Assembly: GCA_022562085.1 (NCBI GenBank)
Contig: JADFPY010000005.1
Location: forward strand, 1 to 45,005
Reading direction: 5' to 3'
DNA: 45,005 nt
From: a candidate division KSB1 bacterium
GTDB taxonomy: Bacteria > Zhuqueibacterota > Zhuqueibacteria > Oceanimicrobiales > Oceanimicrobiaceae
The translations under genes and the position numbers were made by a program. This document shows positions 1-8,073 of this stretch, piece by piece. The stretch's first letter is position 1, and the number at the start of each line of letters is the position of its first letter. The notes below the pieces were generated by a model, which did not search any database, had not been told where the DNA came from, and worked only from the letters and a program-made list of their open reading frames with translations.

Positions 1-565
1 AAGCTCCATTTATTAAATCCGAGTTTTATCCGTGTTCACCCCGTTAGATTAAAGTCTTTGATGTTTCTGGTAAGATGATATCTTTATCTCACGGGGTGAA
101 TCCGTGGCTATATTATTTTTTATTTTAAACCCGTGGGATTCTTCAATTCCATAGGTATTTATTTTGGCTAACCAAAAACTTTGCTAAAAAAACACAATGT
201 TGCAGATTTGTAGTACAGATAAAAAAGTTGTAGCGCTTCTTAATGATGTTTAAATTAAACAAAATCCGTGTTTTGTCCGCGCTCATCCGTGGCTGAATTT
301 TTGTTCGCAGTATCTTGTACCCTAAAAGACCCTCAATGATCGGGAAAGCCTTTTTTTCTTATATATGATTTTAAACTGTGAAACTTATATTTCAATATTT
401 GTACGCCTGCGAACAGCGAGTGTAATGTCAGCGGATACTTTTAACTATCATTCTTTTAAACTTTTTACTCTAAATCTTTAAAAAATAGCATTGGCACATT
501 TTTTGAGCAGTGATTGAACGGATTACCATATCTATTTTTGAATATTTAAATAGAGGAGTCTCAAA
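1..565. other. Gene-free leader region with dispersed repeats
   Basis: No convincing coding frame is seen here. The stretch is AT-rich and carries copies of a degenerate repeat built around 'ATCCGTG...ATCCGTGGCT' (about 28-45, 98-110 and 258-290). A 10-bp inverted repeat pairs 35-44 (TTCACCCCGT) with 91-100 (ACGGGGTGAA). The same repeat type reappears near 13795-13835 between two polyamine genes, so it is a dispersed element rather than a local regulator. A promoter for the gene at 566 should lie here but none could be assigned. Confidence 0.5.
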
Positions 566-838
566 ATGAACGAAATTTGTCTACCCATGCCCCGTTTTGA
601 AGGAACCAACACCGCCGAAGTCGCCGTGAAAATCGGAGGGAAACAAGAAAAGTTCAACTTTCGGGTTGAGAGCTTCCCGTGGATTGTGCCGGAAACCAGC
701 GACTCAAGTGAAGACGTCAGGTTCCGGAATTTCAAATCTCAGGTTGAGGGCTACGACAAGACCTGGGAGCTGATACAGATTTATAATCCAAAAGCTACTG
801 CAGACACGATTCAGGTGTTGTTCCGGCAAAGAATGTAA
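566..838 (+). CDS. Small hypothetical protein (90 aa)
   Basis: I do not recognise this protein. It is 90 residues long, soluble in appearance, with no signal peptide, no membrane segment and no cysteine cluster; the composition is mixed and looks like a real folded protein. The start is supported by a GAGGAG ribosome-binding site about 8 bases before the ATG. It is followed after about 117 bases by an ABC-type permease gene, with repeat sequence in between, so co-transcription is possible but not shown. Reality as a gene is moderately supported; function is unknown. Confidence 0.55.
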   Translation: MNEICLPMPRFEGTNTAEVAVKIGGKQEKFNFRVESFPWIVPETSDSSEDVRFRNFKSQVEGYDKTWELIQIYNPKATADTIQVLFRQRM

Positions 839-852
839 AAAAAGTGTTTATA

Positions 853-945
853 TGTTAAAGTGTTCGGGTGTTTGAGTTGTTCTTTTTCCTCAAAGAGCAT
901 TCTGCACAACTTTAGCACTTTAACCCCCAAAAACTCAAACAATGA
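853..945. repeat. Eight-base periodic GTGTTNNN repeat, inverted pair
   Basis: The segment 845-880 reads as degenerate 8-base units of the form GTGTTNNN (for example GTGTTCGG, GTGTTTGA). At about 915-945 the complementary form (CACTTTAA, AACTCAAA) occurs, so two copies face each other. A related array lies at 24225-24256. Reading this DNA as the N-terminus of the following permease would add 32 untypical residues, which argues for the downstream start at 956. Confidence 0.55.
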
Positions 946-955
946 GGGTTTTACC

Positions 956-3343
956 ATGTTCAAAAATTATTTAAAAATTTCGTTCAGGAACCTCTGGAGA
1001 GCCAAAGGTTATTCCGCCATCAATTTAGCCGGGCTGGCAACGGGGATGGCCTGCTTTATTCTCATTCTGCTCTGGGTACAGGATGAACTGAGTTACGACA
1101 AATTTCATGAAAACACAAATCGCCTCTTTCGTGTGGTCAGGTTGGACCGTGATGATCCGTCACAGGGAGTTTGCCGGGCCGGAGCGCCCTGGGGGCCTGC
1201 TTTATACAATGACTTCCCGGAAGTTGAGAATTTTGTGCGCTTTCGCGGGCACGGCCGCACTTTGATGAGCAGCGGGGATAAACGCTTTTATGAGAGTGAA
1301 GGTCTGTACGCAGATTCGACGATTTTTGAGGTGTTCACTTTTCCCCTGCTCAAGGGCAATCCGAAAACCGCCTTGACCCGACCCAACACCATGGTCATCA
1401 ACGAAAGGATGGCGGAAAAATATTTTGGAACGGAAGATCCTGTCGGACAATCGCTTGTTTTTAACAACCAGGACGAATTTGAAATTACCGGGCTCATGCA
1501 AAACATCCCAGCCAACTCGCATATAAAATTTGATTACTTGATCCCATTTTTTATGTACCAAAGGTGGGATACAAGCGAGTGGGGAGTAAATAATTTCTAT
1601 ACCTATCTACTTCTTGCTGAAGGAACGGCCACCCAGTTAGAAGCGAAGATTCCGGAATTTCTTGAAAGGCATGCCGGTGAGAGAACTGCGGCCGCCTCAA
1701 TCAACAAACTACAACCGATCACCGACATTCACTTGCATTCGAATTTATTGAGGGAATTAGAGGCCAACGGGGATATTGCCAACATATATATATTTTCAGC
1801 AATCGCCATTTTTATTTTGCTCATTGCATGCATCAATTTTATGAACCTGGCCACAGCCAGATCTGCGAATCGGGCTAAGGAAGTTGGCATCCGCAAGGTT
1901 GTCGGGTCCCAGCGGCTACAGTTGATCAAGCAGTTTTTAGGCGAATCTATTTTTCTGAGTATTATTGGTATCTTGCTAGCTGTAGGTTTGGTAGAGTTGC
2001 TCATTCCGAATTTTAATGAGCTTTCCGGAAAACAGTTGAGTCTCGACTTTGGCAACAATGTCTTTCTGTTAACAGGTTTGCTGTTCATGGCTTTAATTGT
2101 CGGATTTATTTCGGGGGCCTATCCGGCATTCTTTTTATCATCTTTCAAGCCAATTGCAGCAATTAAAGGCGATGTTGGTTCCGGTAAATCCAGCTCAATT
2201 CTGAGGAAAGGGTTGGTCATCTTGCAATTTGCCATCTCCATCACTTTAATTGTGGGAACGGCTGTTGTTTACCGACAACTAAATTACATGAGCAGCAAGA
2301 AACTAGGTTTTGATCGGGAGCAAGTGTTGGTGATTCGCATGGATAATAGTGAAATCAAATCCAAGCAAGAGTTGTTTAGAAATGAGCTCTTGAGGAATCC
2401 GGCTATTTCCGGTGTATCGGCGACTTCGAACTTGTTGGGCGGCGGTGACTGGGGGATGCCATTTTCTTATGAAGGCTCTGGTGATGAAAACAGATTCTCA
2501 GCGAGAGTTTTGGTAGTCGATCCTAATTTTGTTGAGACGCTCGGCATGCAAATTGTTGACGGCAGGAATTTTTCTTATGAATTCACGACGGATATTTCCG
2601 CCGCATATATTCTGAACGAATCGGCGGTAAAACAAATTGGCTTTGACAACCCGGTTGGAAAATCTTTCGGCAGGCCCACCGAAAGGAATGAGCAAGGCAA
2701 GTGGGACTATGAAAAGGGCAGTGTGGTTGGCGTGATTAAAGACTTTCACTTTCGGTCTTTTCACGAGGAGATCCAACCGATGGTACTGTTTATGATACCG
2801 GAATGGTTCAGCTATTTATCTGTGAGAATTCGCCCTGAGAACATTTCCACCACCATAGATTTTGTTGAAAAAAAATGGCATGAATTCGACCCGAACCGTC
2901 CATTCGATTATTTTTTCCTCGATGAGATTTTTGACCAAATGTATCGCGCCGAGCAGCGGTTCGGAAACACATTCGTGGCCTTCTCCGTGATCGCCGTCGT
3001 TATCGCTTGTCTCGGATTGTTCGGATTAGCATCTTTTATGGCGGAGCGCCGCACCAAAGAAATTGGTATCCGCAAAGTCCTGGGTGCTTCGATTATAAAT
3101 ATTGTTTCCCAGCTGTCGAAGGATTTTACCAAGTGGGTGATTTTCGCCAATCTCATTGCCTGGCCCGTCGCGTTTTTTGTAATGACTAAGTGGCTACAGA
3201 ATTTCGCTTACCAGGTCGGTATGAGTTTAGATACCTTCCTCCTTGCTGGTGTTCTGGCTTTGTTGATAGCTCTTCTGACAGTTAGTTTTCATGCGATTAA
3301 AGCCGCCATTAGTAACCCGGTTGACGCTCTGCGGCATGAGTAG
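956..3343 (+). CDS. MacB/FtsX-family ABC transporter permease
   Basis: This is an inner-membrane permease of the MacB/FtsX type, 795 residues from the chosen ATG. The layout is the usual duplicated one: an N-terminal membrane helix (about residues 20-42), a large periplasmic MacB-PCD domain, a three-helix FtsX block (about 275-420), a second helix and periplasmic domain, and a C-terminal FtsX block ending in NPVDALRHE. The repeated signature 'RAKEVGIRKVVG' / 'RTKEIGIRKVLG' appears before each FtsX block. The start at 956 is preferred because a GAGGG site precedes it and the upstream in-frame extension is repeat DNA. Such permeases work with an ATPase subunit, which is not in the window. They serve in export of lipids, peptides or drugs; the substrate here cannot be told. 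Confidence 0.88.
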   Translation: MFKNYLKISFRNLWRAKGYSAINLAGLATGMACFILILLWVQDELSYDKFHENTNRLFRVVRLDRDDPSQGVCRAGAPWGPALYNDFPEVENFVRFRGHGRTLMSSGDKRFYESEGLYADSTIFEVFTFPLLKGNPKTALTRPNTMVINERMAEKYFGTEDPVGQSLVFNNQDEFEITGLMQNIPANSHIKFDYLIPFFMYQRWDTSEWGVNNFYTYLLLAEGTATQLEAKIPEFLERHAGERTAAASINKLQPITDIHLHSNLLRELEANGDIANIYIFSAIAIFILLIACINFMNLATARSANRAKEVGIRKVVGSQRLQLIKQFLGESIFLSIIGILLAVGLVELLIPNFNELSGKQLSLDFGNNVFLLTGLLFMALIVGFISGAYPAFFLSSFKPIAAIKGDVGSGKSSSILRKGLVILQFAISITLIVGTAVVYRQLNYMSSKKLGFDREQVLVIRMDNSEIKSKQELFRNELLRNPAISGVSATSNLLGGGDWGMPFSYEGSGDENRFSARVLVVDPNFVETLGMQIVDGRNFSYEFTTDISAAYILNESAVKQIGFDNPVGKSFGRPTERNEQGKWDYEKGSVVGVIKDFHFRSFHEEIQPMVLFMIPEWFSYLSVRIRPENISTTIDFVEKKWHEFDPNRPFDYFFLDEIFDQMYRAEQRFGNTFVAFSVIAVVIACLGLFGLASFMAERRTKEIGIRKVLGASIINIVSQLSKDFTKWVIFANLIAWPVAFFVMTKWLQNFAYQVGMSLDTFLLAGVLALLIALLTVSFHAIKAAISNPVDALRHE

Positions 3344-3365
3344 TGCCCTTACTATGAAACACCTC

Positions 3366-3400
3366 AAGCCGGCAAACAAACTTTTGCCGGCTTTTTATTT
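3366..3400 (+). terminator. Rho-independent terminator after the permease gene
   Basis: A perfect 11-bp stem (AAGCCGGCAAA at 3366-3376 with TTTGCCGGCTT at 3383-3393) with a 6-base loop is followed by a T-rich run. It lies 22 bases after the permease stop codon and is the clearest intrinsic terminator in the window. Confidence 0.9.
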
Positions 3401-3507
3401 CCTCTAAGCTTTATTGAATTACGTTTCAAAAATTTAAAATTTTATTTTCTGCGAAAACTGCCGATTGAAATTAATGTAAGTCATTATTCAGGGGATAAAG
3501 GTCTATC

Positions 3508-4377
3508 ATGCAGCTGTTTTTAAAATCCAGATTCCAACTTCTTCAAAAAACCTCACCGAAATCGGCAACGAAACTTGCGCTTAAACTCTGGTCTACCGTA
3601 CCGAAATATAAGCCGTCGTTTCAAGAAAAAATTCTGATTGAATCCGCCGGGAGAAAGAGAATTCCTTTTCAGGAAAGCAAATATCAACCTTCACGAAACA
3701 CATATTACACTCTGTACAGTTGGGGCAAAGGTCCGAGTGTGCTTCTTGTGCACGACTGGGGTGGCTGCGGCGCCCAGATGGCCTCGTTGGCCCAGCCATT
3801 GGTTAAAGCCGGTTATCAGGTCATCACTTTTGATGCTTTGGCACATGGCGACTCTCCCGGAAAACAGACGGACCTCTCGGAAATAGTGGATATCATAAAA
3901 GATATTGAGAAAAAATTCAATGGATTTCACGCCATCATTGCCCATTCTTACGGCGCCCTTGCTGCAGGGATTGCATTGCAAGATGGTGTAAGAGCTAACA
4001 AGCTTGTTGTCTGCTCCGCCGCGACTGCTTTAGATTTTTATTTGAGAAAATTCTCTAAAAAACTAAATGCTTCCAGAGAGATGCACGGCAGGATAATAGT
4101 CAATGTTACAAATCGTTTGGGGATGAGTATCGAAAAGCTCTCCCTGGTTCATATCGCAGCCCGCCTCAATCGCCCTGTTTTGATTCTCCACGATCAAAAT
4201 GATGAAGTCGTCGACCACCGGGAAGCTTTGGCTTTGTCCAAGTGCTGGCCGGGCAGCGAACTGGTTATGACCAGCGGGCTGGGACATTTTGGAATTTTAA
4301 AAGACTCAAAAACGATTCAAAAAATCCAGCAGTACATTGGCGTCCCTCAAAAGGCTTTGGTTGAATCTGCAGTTTAG
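3508..4377 (+). CDS. Alpha/beta-fold hydrolase (cytoplasmic)
   Basis: A 289-residue alpha/beta hydrolase without signal peptide. The oxyanion-hole segment HDWGG is at residues 82-86, the nucleophile elbow AHSYGA places Ser147, the acid is probably Asp232 (HDQNDEV) and the catalytic base His260 (GLGHFG). The elbow has Ala where GxSxG families usually have the first Gly, which is seen in some esterase-like members. It stands alone between the terminator at 3366 and a gene-free stretch, so it is probably its own unit; 'GGGGATAAAGG' before the ATG serves as ribosome-binding site. The substrate cannot be predicted; an esterase or lipase-like activity on small molecules is the family default. Confidence 0.8.
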   Translation: MQLFLKSRFQLLQKTSPKSATKLALKLWSTVPKYKPSFQEKILIESAGRKRIPFQESKYQPSRNTYYTLYSWGKGPSVLLVHDWGGCGAQMASLAQPLVKAGYQVITFDALAHGDSPGKQTDLSEIVDIIKDIEKKFNGFHAIIAHSYGALAAGIALQDGVRANKLVVCSAATALDFYLRKFSKKLNASREMHGRIIVNVTNRLGMSIEKLSLVHIAARLNRPVLILHDQNDEVVDHREALALSKCWPGSELVMTSGLGHFGILKDSKTIQKIQQYIGVPQKALVESAV

Positions 4378-4801
4378 TTAAACCCCCCTTTACTTTATAG
4401 TATAGTATTGTCGGTAAACTTTTGCATTTTTTCTTGCCCCGTGGGATAACTTTCCAACTGGGCAAGAAAAAATGACAAAAAACAAATCTCAAATGCCGAC
4501 GGCTCGGCATCCCGGGAAGGCGGGATAAATCCCAGGAACCACATTTGAAATTCCAAACTCAGGGTACACCGTTTGCAATTACGGAAACGCCCACTCAAAT
4601 TAACCAGAAGAATTTGGAGCTTGAAATTTGAAATTTATTTCGGAGTTGGAGTTTGCGGCTTCGCCACGCTAGGAATAATCTACCTGCTTCGCAGGCCTGA
4701 AAACGGACTAATTTTCACTTGCTTTTTTGACTCATCCAACCTAACTTTAAGCCATAAAGTCACCTCACCAATAAATTTATGCTTTTGAAGGTTTGTTGAT
4801 T
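4378..4801. other. Intergenic stretch with a 15-bp hairpin and GC-rich mini-hairpins
   Basis: About 420 bases without a credible gene. It contains the long hairpin at 4425-4474 (separate entry), a second small perfect hairpin CCTGC-TTC-GCAGG near 4685-4697, and low-complexity text of the 'GAAATTTGAAATTT' kind near 4620-4637. A 71-codon open frame at 4573-4788 lies over this repeat-like text and is judged non-coding. The promoter of the Rieske gene group should lie in the last 150 bases, but no element could be identified with confidence. Confidence 0.5.
4425..4474. repeat. Perfect 15-bp inverted repeat (hairpin)
   Basis: CATTTTTTCTTGCCC (4425-4439) pairs perfectly with GGGCAAGAAAAAATG (4460-4474) across a 20-base loop that can itself pair partly. 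It lies 47 bases after the hydrolase stop. The stem base is T/A-rich, so RNA from either strand would have a GC stem followed by a U-rich side; it may act as a (bidirectional) terminator for the hydrolase gene. Confidence 0.65.
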
Positions 4802-5917
4802 ATGTCGACACGAACTGCCAGTGGCGCCAAAACTTTGCCCGGTAAATACTACACTTCCGAAGAAATCTTCCAATTAGAAAGCAAAAACATTTTTAGCAAG
4901 CAGTGGCTTTATGCCGGCCGGATATGCCAACTAAAAAACGCGGGCAGTTACTTTTTGTTCAACATCGACAATGAGAGTATTATCATTCTGCGTGATCAAA
5001 ATGAGGGAGTCAAGGCTTTCTACAATGTCTGCCGCCACCGCGGAACGCGACTGTGCTCAGAAGCCGAGGGTAAGTTTTCGAAAACGATTCAGTGTCCTTA
5101 TCATGCCTGGACTTACGATTTGCAAGGCAATTTATTGGCCGCGCCAAACATGAACGAAGTCACCGGTTTTGACAACGCTGATTATCCTCTTCACGAGGTT
5201 GCATTGGCTGTTTGGGAGGGCGGCATTTTTATCAACTTGGCCGAAGAACCTGAACCATTTGAGAAAGCATTTAAACCGTTAATCGGCAAGTTTGAGCAAT
5301 GGAACATGCCCGAATTGGCCATCGCACATCGCCTGGTTTATGAGATGGACGCCAACTGGAAGCTGATCTTTCAGAATTACTCAGAATGTTATCACTGTCC
5401 GAACTTGCATCCGCAATTGAACCGGCTGACGCCATTTCGAAACAGCGCCAACGATCTGGAGGAAGGCCCTTTTCTCGGCGGCCCAATGAAATTTACACAG
5501 GATTTCGAAAGCATGACCATGAGCGGCAGACGCTGCGCTGCACCGCTGGGCGGCATTTCAGGAGAGGATTTGCGTCTGGTTTACTATTACACAATCTTCC
5601 CAAACATGCTTTTGAGTTTGCACCCGGATTATGTTCTGATTCATCAAATTCAGAGGCAAAGCCCGACTCATACCCGGATTGTCTGTGATTGGCTCTTTCA
5701 TCCGGATGCCATCGCCAAAGCGGATTTTGATGCCAGCGACGCGATTAAATTCTGGAATACTACCAACAAACAGGACTGGCAAGTCAGCGAGCTTTCTCAG
5801 CAGGGTATCGCCTCTCAAGTTTACTCTCCCGGACCCTACTCCGAACTGGAAAGTATGATCGCCGACTGGGATCGGCATTATCTGGAAACATTGAGCATCC
5901 ATTCTAATAACCATTAA
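4802..5917 (+). CDS. Rieske non-heme iron oxygenase, alpha subunit type
   Basis: A 371-residue aromatic-ring-hydroxylating / quaternary-amine oxygenase alpha subunit. The Rieske [2Fe-2S] ligands are Cys77, His79 (CRHRG), Cys98 and His101 (CPYHAW). The catalytic domain shows the mononuclear iron motif with bridging Glu195 and His198, His203 (NYSECYHCPNLH), and a likely third ligand Asp325. The NxxECYHC form is typical of the branch with choline monooxygenase, glycine betaine and proline betaine demethylases, so an N-demethylase or small-molecule hydroxylase is as likely as a true ring dioxygenase. ATG 4802 is chosen over TTG 4793 because GAAGG lies 10 bases before it. No reductase or ferredoxin gene is adjacent, so the electron donor must be encoded elsewhere. 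It opens a group with a secreted dehydrogenase-like protein, a VOC protein and a TonB receptor. Confidence 0.9.
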   Translation: MSTRTASGAKTLPGKYYTSEEIFQLESKNIFSKQWLYAGRICQLKNAGSYFLFNIDNESIIILRDQNEGVKAFYNVCRHRGTRLCSEAEGKFSKTIQCPYHAWTYDLQGNLLAAPNMNEVTGFDNADYPLHEVALAVWEGGIFINLAEEPEPFEKAFKPLIGKFEQWNMPELAIAHRLVYEMDANWKLIFQNYSECYHCPNLHPQLNRLTPFRNSANDLEEGPFLGGPMKFTQDFESMTMSGRRCAAPLGGISGEDLRLVYYYTIFPNMLLSLHPDYVLIHQIQRQSPTHTRIVCDWLFHPDAIAKADFDASDAIKFWNTTNKQDWQVSELSQQGIASQVYSPGPYSELESMIADWDRHYLETLSIHSNNH

Positions 5918-5950
5918 GGTTTCACGAAATTAACCGGAGCAGGAGGAAAA

Positions 5951-7129
5951 ATGAAGAAAATCCACGGTGCCAATTACCTTTTATTACTGGTCTTGATTAT
6001 TTGCATCACCGGCGCTTATGGCCAGGACCAGCAGAAACGACCGGTTAATGTCAACAACGCAATGAAAGTTGACCCAAATGAATATTTGAGCAAAATCAAA
6101 CTGCCGCCCGGATTTAAGATCAGCATGTTTGCCGAGCATGTTGAAAACGCTCGTTCCATGACACTCAGCTCAAATGGAACGTTGTTCGTCGGCACCAGAC
6201 GTGCCGGTAAAGTGTATGCTATTCTGGACAAAAACAAGGATTTCAAAGCGGATCAGGTTGTGACCATTGCGGAAAACCTGAACATGTCAAATGGTGTGGC
6301 GATGCGCGACGGTAATCTGTACGTCGCGGAGGTGGACAGAATTCTTCGTTTCGATAATATCGAAGAAAACTTGTCGAATCCACCCGAACCTATTGTCATA
6401 AACGACACCTTTCCAAAAGACAGGCATCACGGCTGGAAATTTATTCGATTTGGCCCCGATGGAAAGTTGTATGTTCCGGTTGGAGCGCCGTGCAACATCT
6501 GCGAGAGGGAAAAAGAAATCTATGCGACGATCACACGAATCGATCCCGACGGCTTAAATCTGGAGATATTCTCCAAAGGCATCCGCAACACGGTCGGCTT
6601 CGATTGGCATCCGGAAACGCAGGAGCTTTGGTTTACCGAAAACGGCAGAGATTTGTGGGGAGATGACAGGCCGCCTGAAGAACTAAATCATGCTCCTCGA
6701 GCCGGTTTGCATTTCGGCTTTCCTTACCGATATGGTAAAGCGCTGATTGACACAACCTTCAAAACCGACATGAAGCCGGCAGACTTCGAACCAGCGGCAT
6801 TCGAATTACCAGCACACACGGCAGCGCTTGGCATGAGATTCTATACCGGGAAATCCTTTCCAAAAGAATATCATAAGCAAATTTTCATCGCCGAACACGG
6901 TTCCTGGAATCGCTCAAACCCCGATGGTTACTGTATCTCGGTTGTCAGATTAAAAGAAAATCGAGCTGTGAGCTACGAGCGGTTTGCCACCGGCTGGCTT
7001 GTCGAGGACAAATACTGGGGCCGAAAATATTGGGGCCGGCCGGTAGATCTTGAGGTTTTACCCGATGGCTCCTTGCTGGTATCCGACGATTTTGCATATT
7101 GCATTTATCGGATCAGTTTTAGCGAGTGA
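5951..7129 (+). CDS. Secreted PQQ-type sugar/sorbosone dehydrogenase-like beta-propeller
   Basis: A 392-residue exported protein with a clear signal peptide (residues 1-24, ending before QDQQ). The rest matches the glucose/sorbosone dehydrogenase-like six-bladed propeller: LPPGFKISMFAE at 51-62, the HHGWKFIRFGPDGKLYVPVG stretch at 159-178, followed by Cys181 and Cys184 (CNIC), and 'GIRNTVGFDWHP' further on. Members oxidise sugars or alcohols with PQQ in the periplasm, but many homologues have unproved substrates and no cytochrome domain is present here. AGGAGG lies just before the ATG. The stop overlaps the next start by four bases (GTGA), which shows translational coupling with the VOC gene. 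Confidence 0.82.
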   Translation: MKKIHGANYLLLLVLIICITGAYGQDQQKRPVNVNNAMKVDPNEYLSKIKLPPGFKISMFAEHVENARSMTLSSNGTLFVGTRRAGKVYAILDKNKDFKADQVVTIAENLNMSNGVAMRDGNLYVAEVDRILRFDNIEENLSNPPEPIVINDTFPKDRHHGWKFIRFGPDGKLYVPVGAPCNICEREKEIYATITRIDPDGLNLEIFSKGIRNTVGFDWHPETQELWFTENGRDLWGDDRPPEELNHAPRAGLHFGFPYRYGKALIDTTFKTDMKPADFEPAAFELPAHTAALGMRFYTGKSFPKEYHKQIFIAEHGSWNRSNPDGYCISVVRLKENRAVSYERFATGWLVEDKYWGRKYWGRPVDLEVLPDGSLLVSDDFAYCIYRISFSE

Positions 7130-8028
7130 AAAATTTTGATTTTATAGGATCGGTTTTTTTCATTTCAACTTGTCTGTTTCTTCACCCCACCTTTTTGGCT
7201 GGCCAAAGGACTTCTTTAGATAAGGTCAAAAGCTACAGGTTGGATCACGTCAACATTGCTGTGGAAAACTTAGTAGCAGCAAAAAATCACTATTCCGATA
7301 TTCTGGGATTCTCCATTAAACCCGGCCGGCTGCATAAAAATGGACTTCTAAATGCTTTTACCAAGTTCAAAGACGGTACCTTGTTGGAGCTTACCACTTC
7401 CTCGAGAGAAGATGACCCGCTCTCATCCTGGTATTTTAACTTCATTAAGAAAAATGCGACCGGCGCTGGGGCTTTCGTCGCCGTAAGAATTGACAATGAA
7501 GGTGAATTGAAAGCTCTTAAGAATAGATTAAGTAGCAACGGCAGTGAATATGACTATGTGGATTCAAGCTACGCTAAATTACTTTCTTTTAAAGAAGACA
7601 ATTTACTCCATCCAATATTTTTTATCCACTACTTAAACCCGGTCATCGATAAACCCATTCACCTGAATCATCCAAATGCGGCGCAACGTTTGATTGCGGT
7701 CTGGTTCAGTGATCAATTAGCTGCCGCTCTAAAACATGATCTCGATTTTAAAGTATCAACTATGAAAATTGCGCTTCCTTTTCTACAGACCAAAGGTACC
7801 GTTATCCAGCTCAATAACAGCCAGATTTATCTTTTACCAACCCAATCGACAAATCGAATTTTAGGGGTCACTCTTTTGGTTGAAGACCTCGATGTTGCAA
7901 AAACCTTTATTGAGCAAAAGACAGGGACAATTTTCGAAGTTTACAAAACTGAGCGAGGAGAAAGTTTTGCCATTTCGCCGGAGTTAACTTTTGGAATCTG
8001 GATCGAATTTTTAGAAATTAATAAATGA
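7126..8028 (+). CDS. Exported VOC/glyoxalase-like protein
   Basis: A 300-residue protein starting with GTG inside the GTGA overlap with the upstream gene. Residues 1-26 look like a signal peptide (ending FLAGQ). The vicinal-oxygen-chelate fold is indicated by YRLDHVNIAVENL, 'HYSDILGF' and 'FTKFKDGTLLELT' in the first half and by a second weaker module near the C-terminus ('ILGVTLLVEDLDVAKTF'). This is the large glyoxalase-like (Glyoxalase_3 type) class, whose reactions are mostly unknown. The tight coupling with the propeller protein suggests they act together in the periplasm. A degraded copy of its last 29 codons lies at 10264-10353. Confidence 0.78.
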   Translation: MKNFDFIGSVFFISTCLFLHPTFLAGQRTSLDKVKSYRLDHVNIAVENLVAAKNHYSDILGFSIKPGRLHKNGLLNAFTKFKDGTLLELTTSSREDDPLSSWYFNFIKKNATGAGAFVAVRIDNEGELKALKNRLSSNGSEYDYVDSSYAKLLSFKEDNLLHPIFFIHYLNPVIDKPIHLNHPNAAQRLIAVWFSDQLAAALKHDLDFKVSTMKIALPFLQTKGTVIQLNNSQIYLLPTQSTNRILGVTLLVEDLDVAKTFIEQKTGTIFEVYKTERGESFAISPELTFGIWIEFLEINK

Positions 8029-8073
8029 GTCACTCATTTCTTTAACAGAATCTCCAAAAATCAAAGGAACCGA

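Noticed and set aside
491-510. Possible sigma-54 promoter before the 90-residue gene (TTGGCACATTTTTTGAGC)
   Set aside because: The -24 box fits but the -12 box reads GA in place of the essential GC, so it does not meet the consensus.
4573-4788. 71-codon open frame on the + strand before the Rieske gene
   Set aside because: It lies over low-complexity and mini-hairpin repeat text, has no ribosome-binding site and no protein-like pattern.
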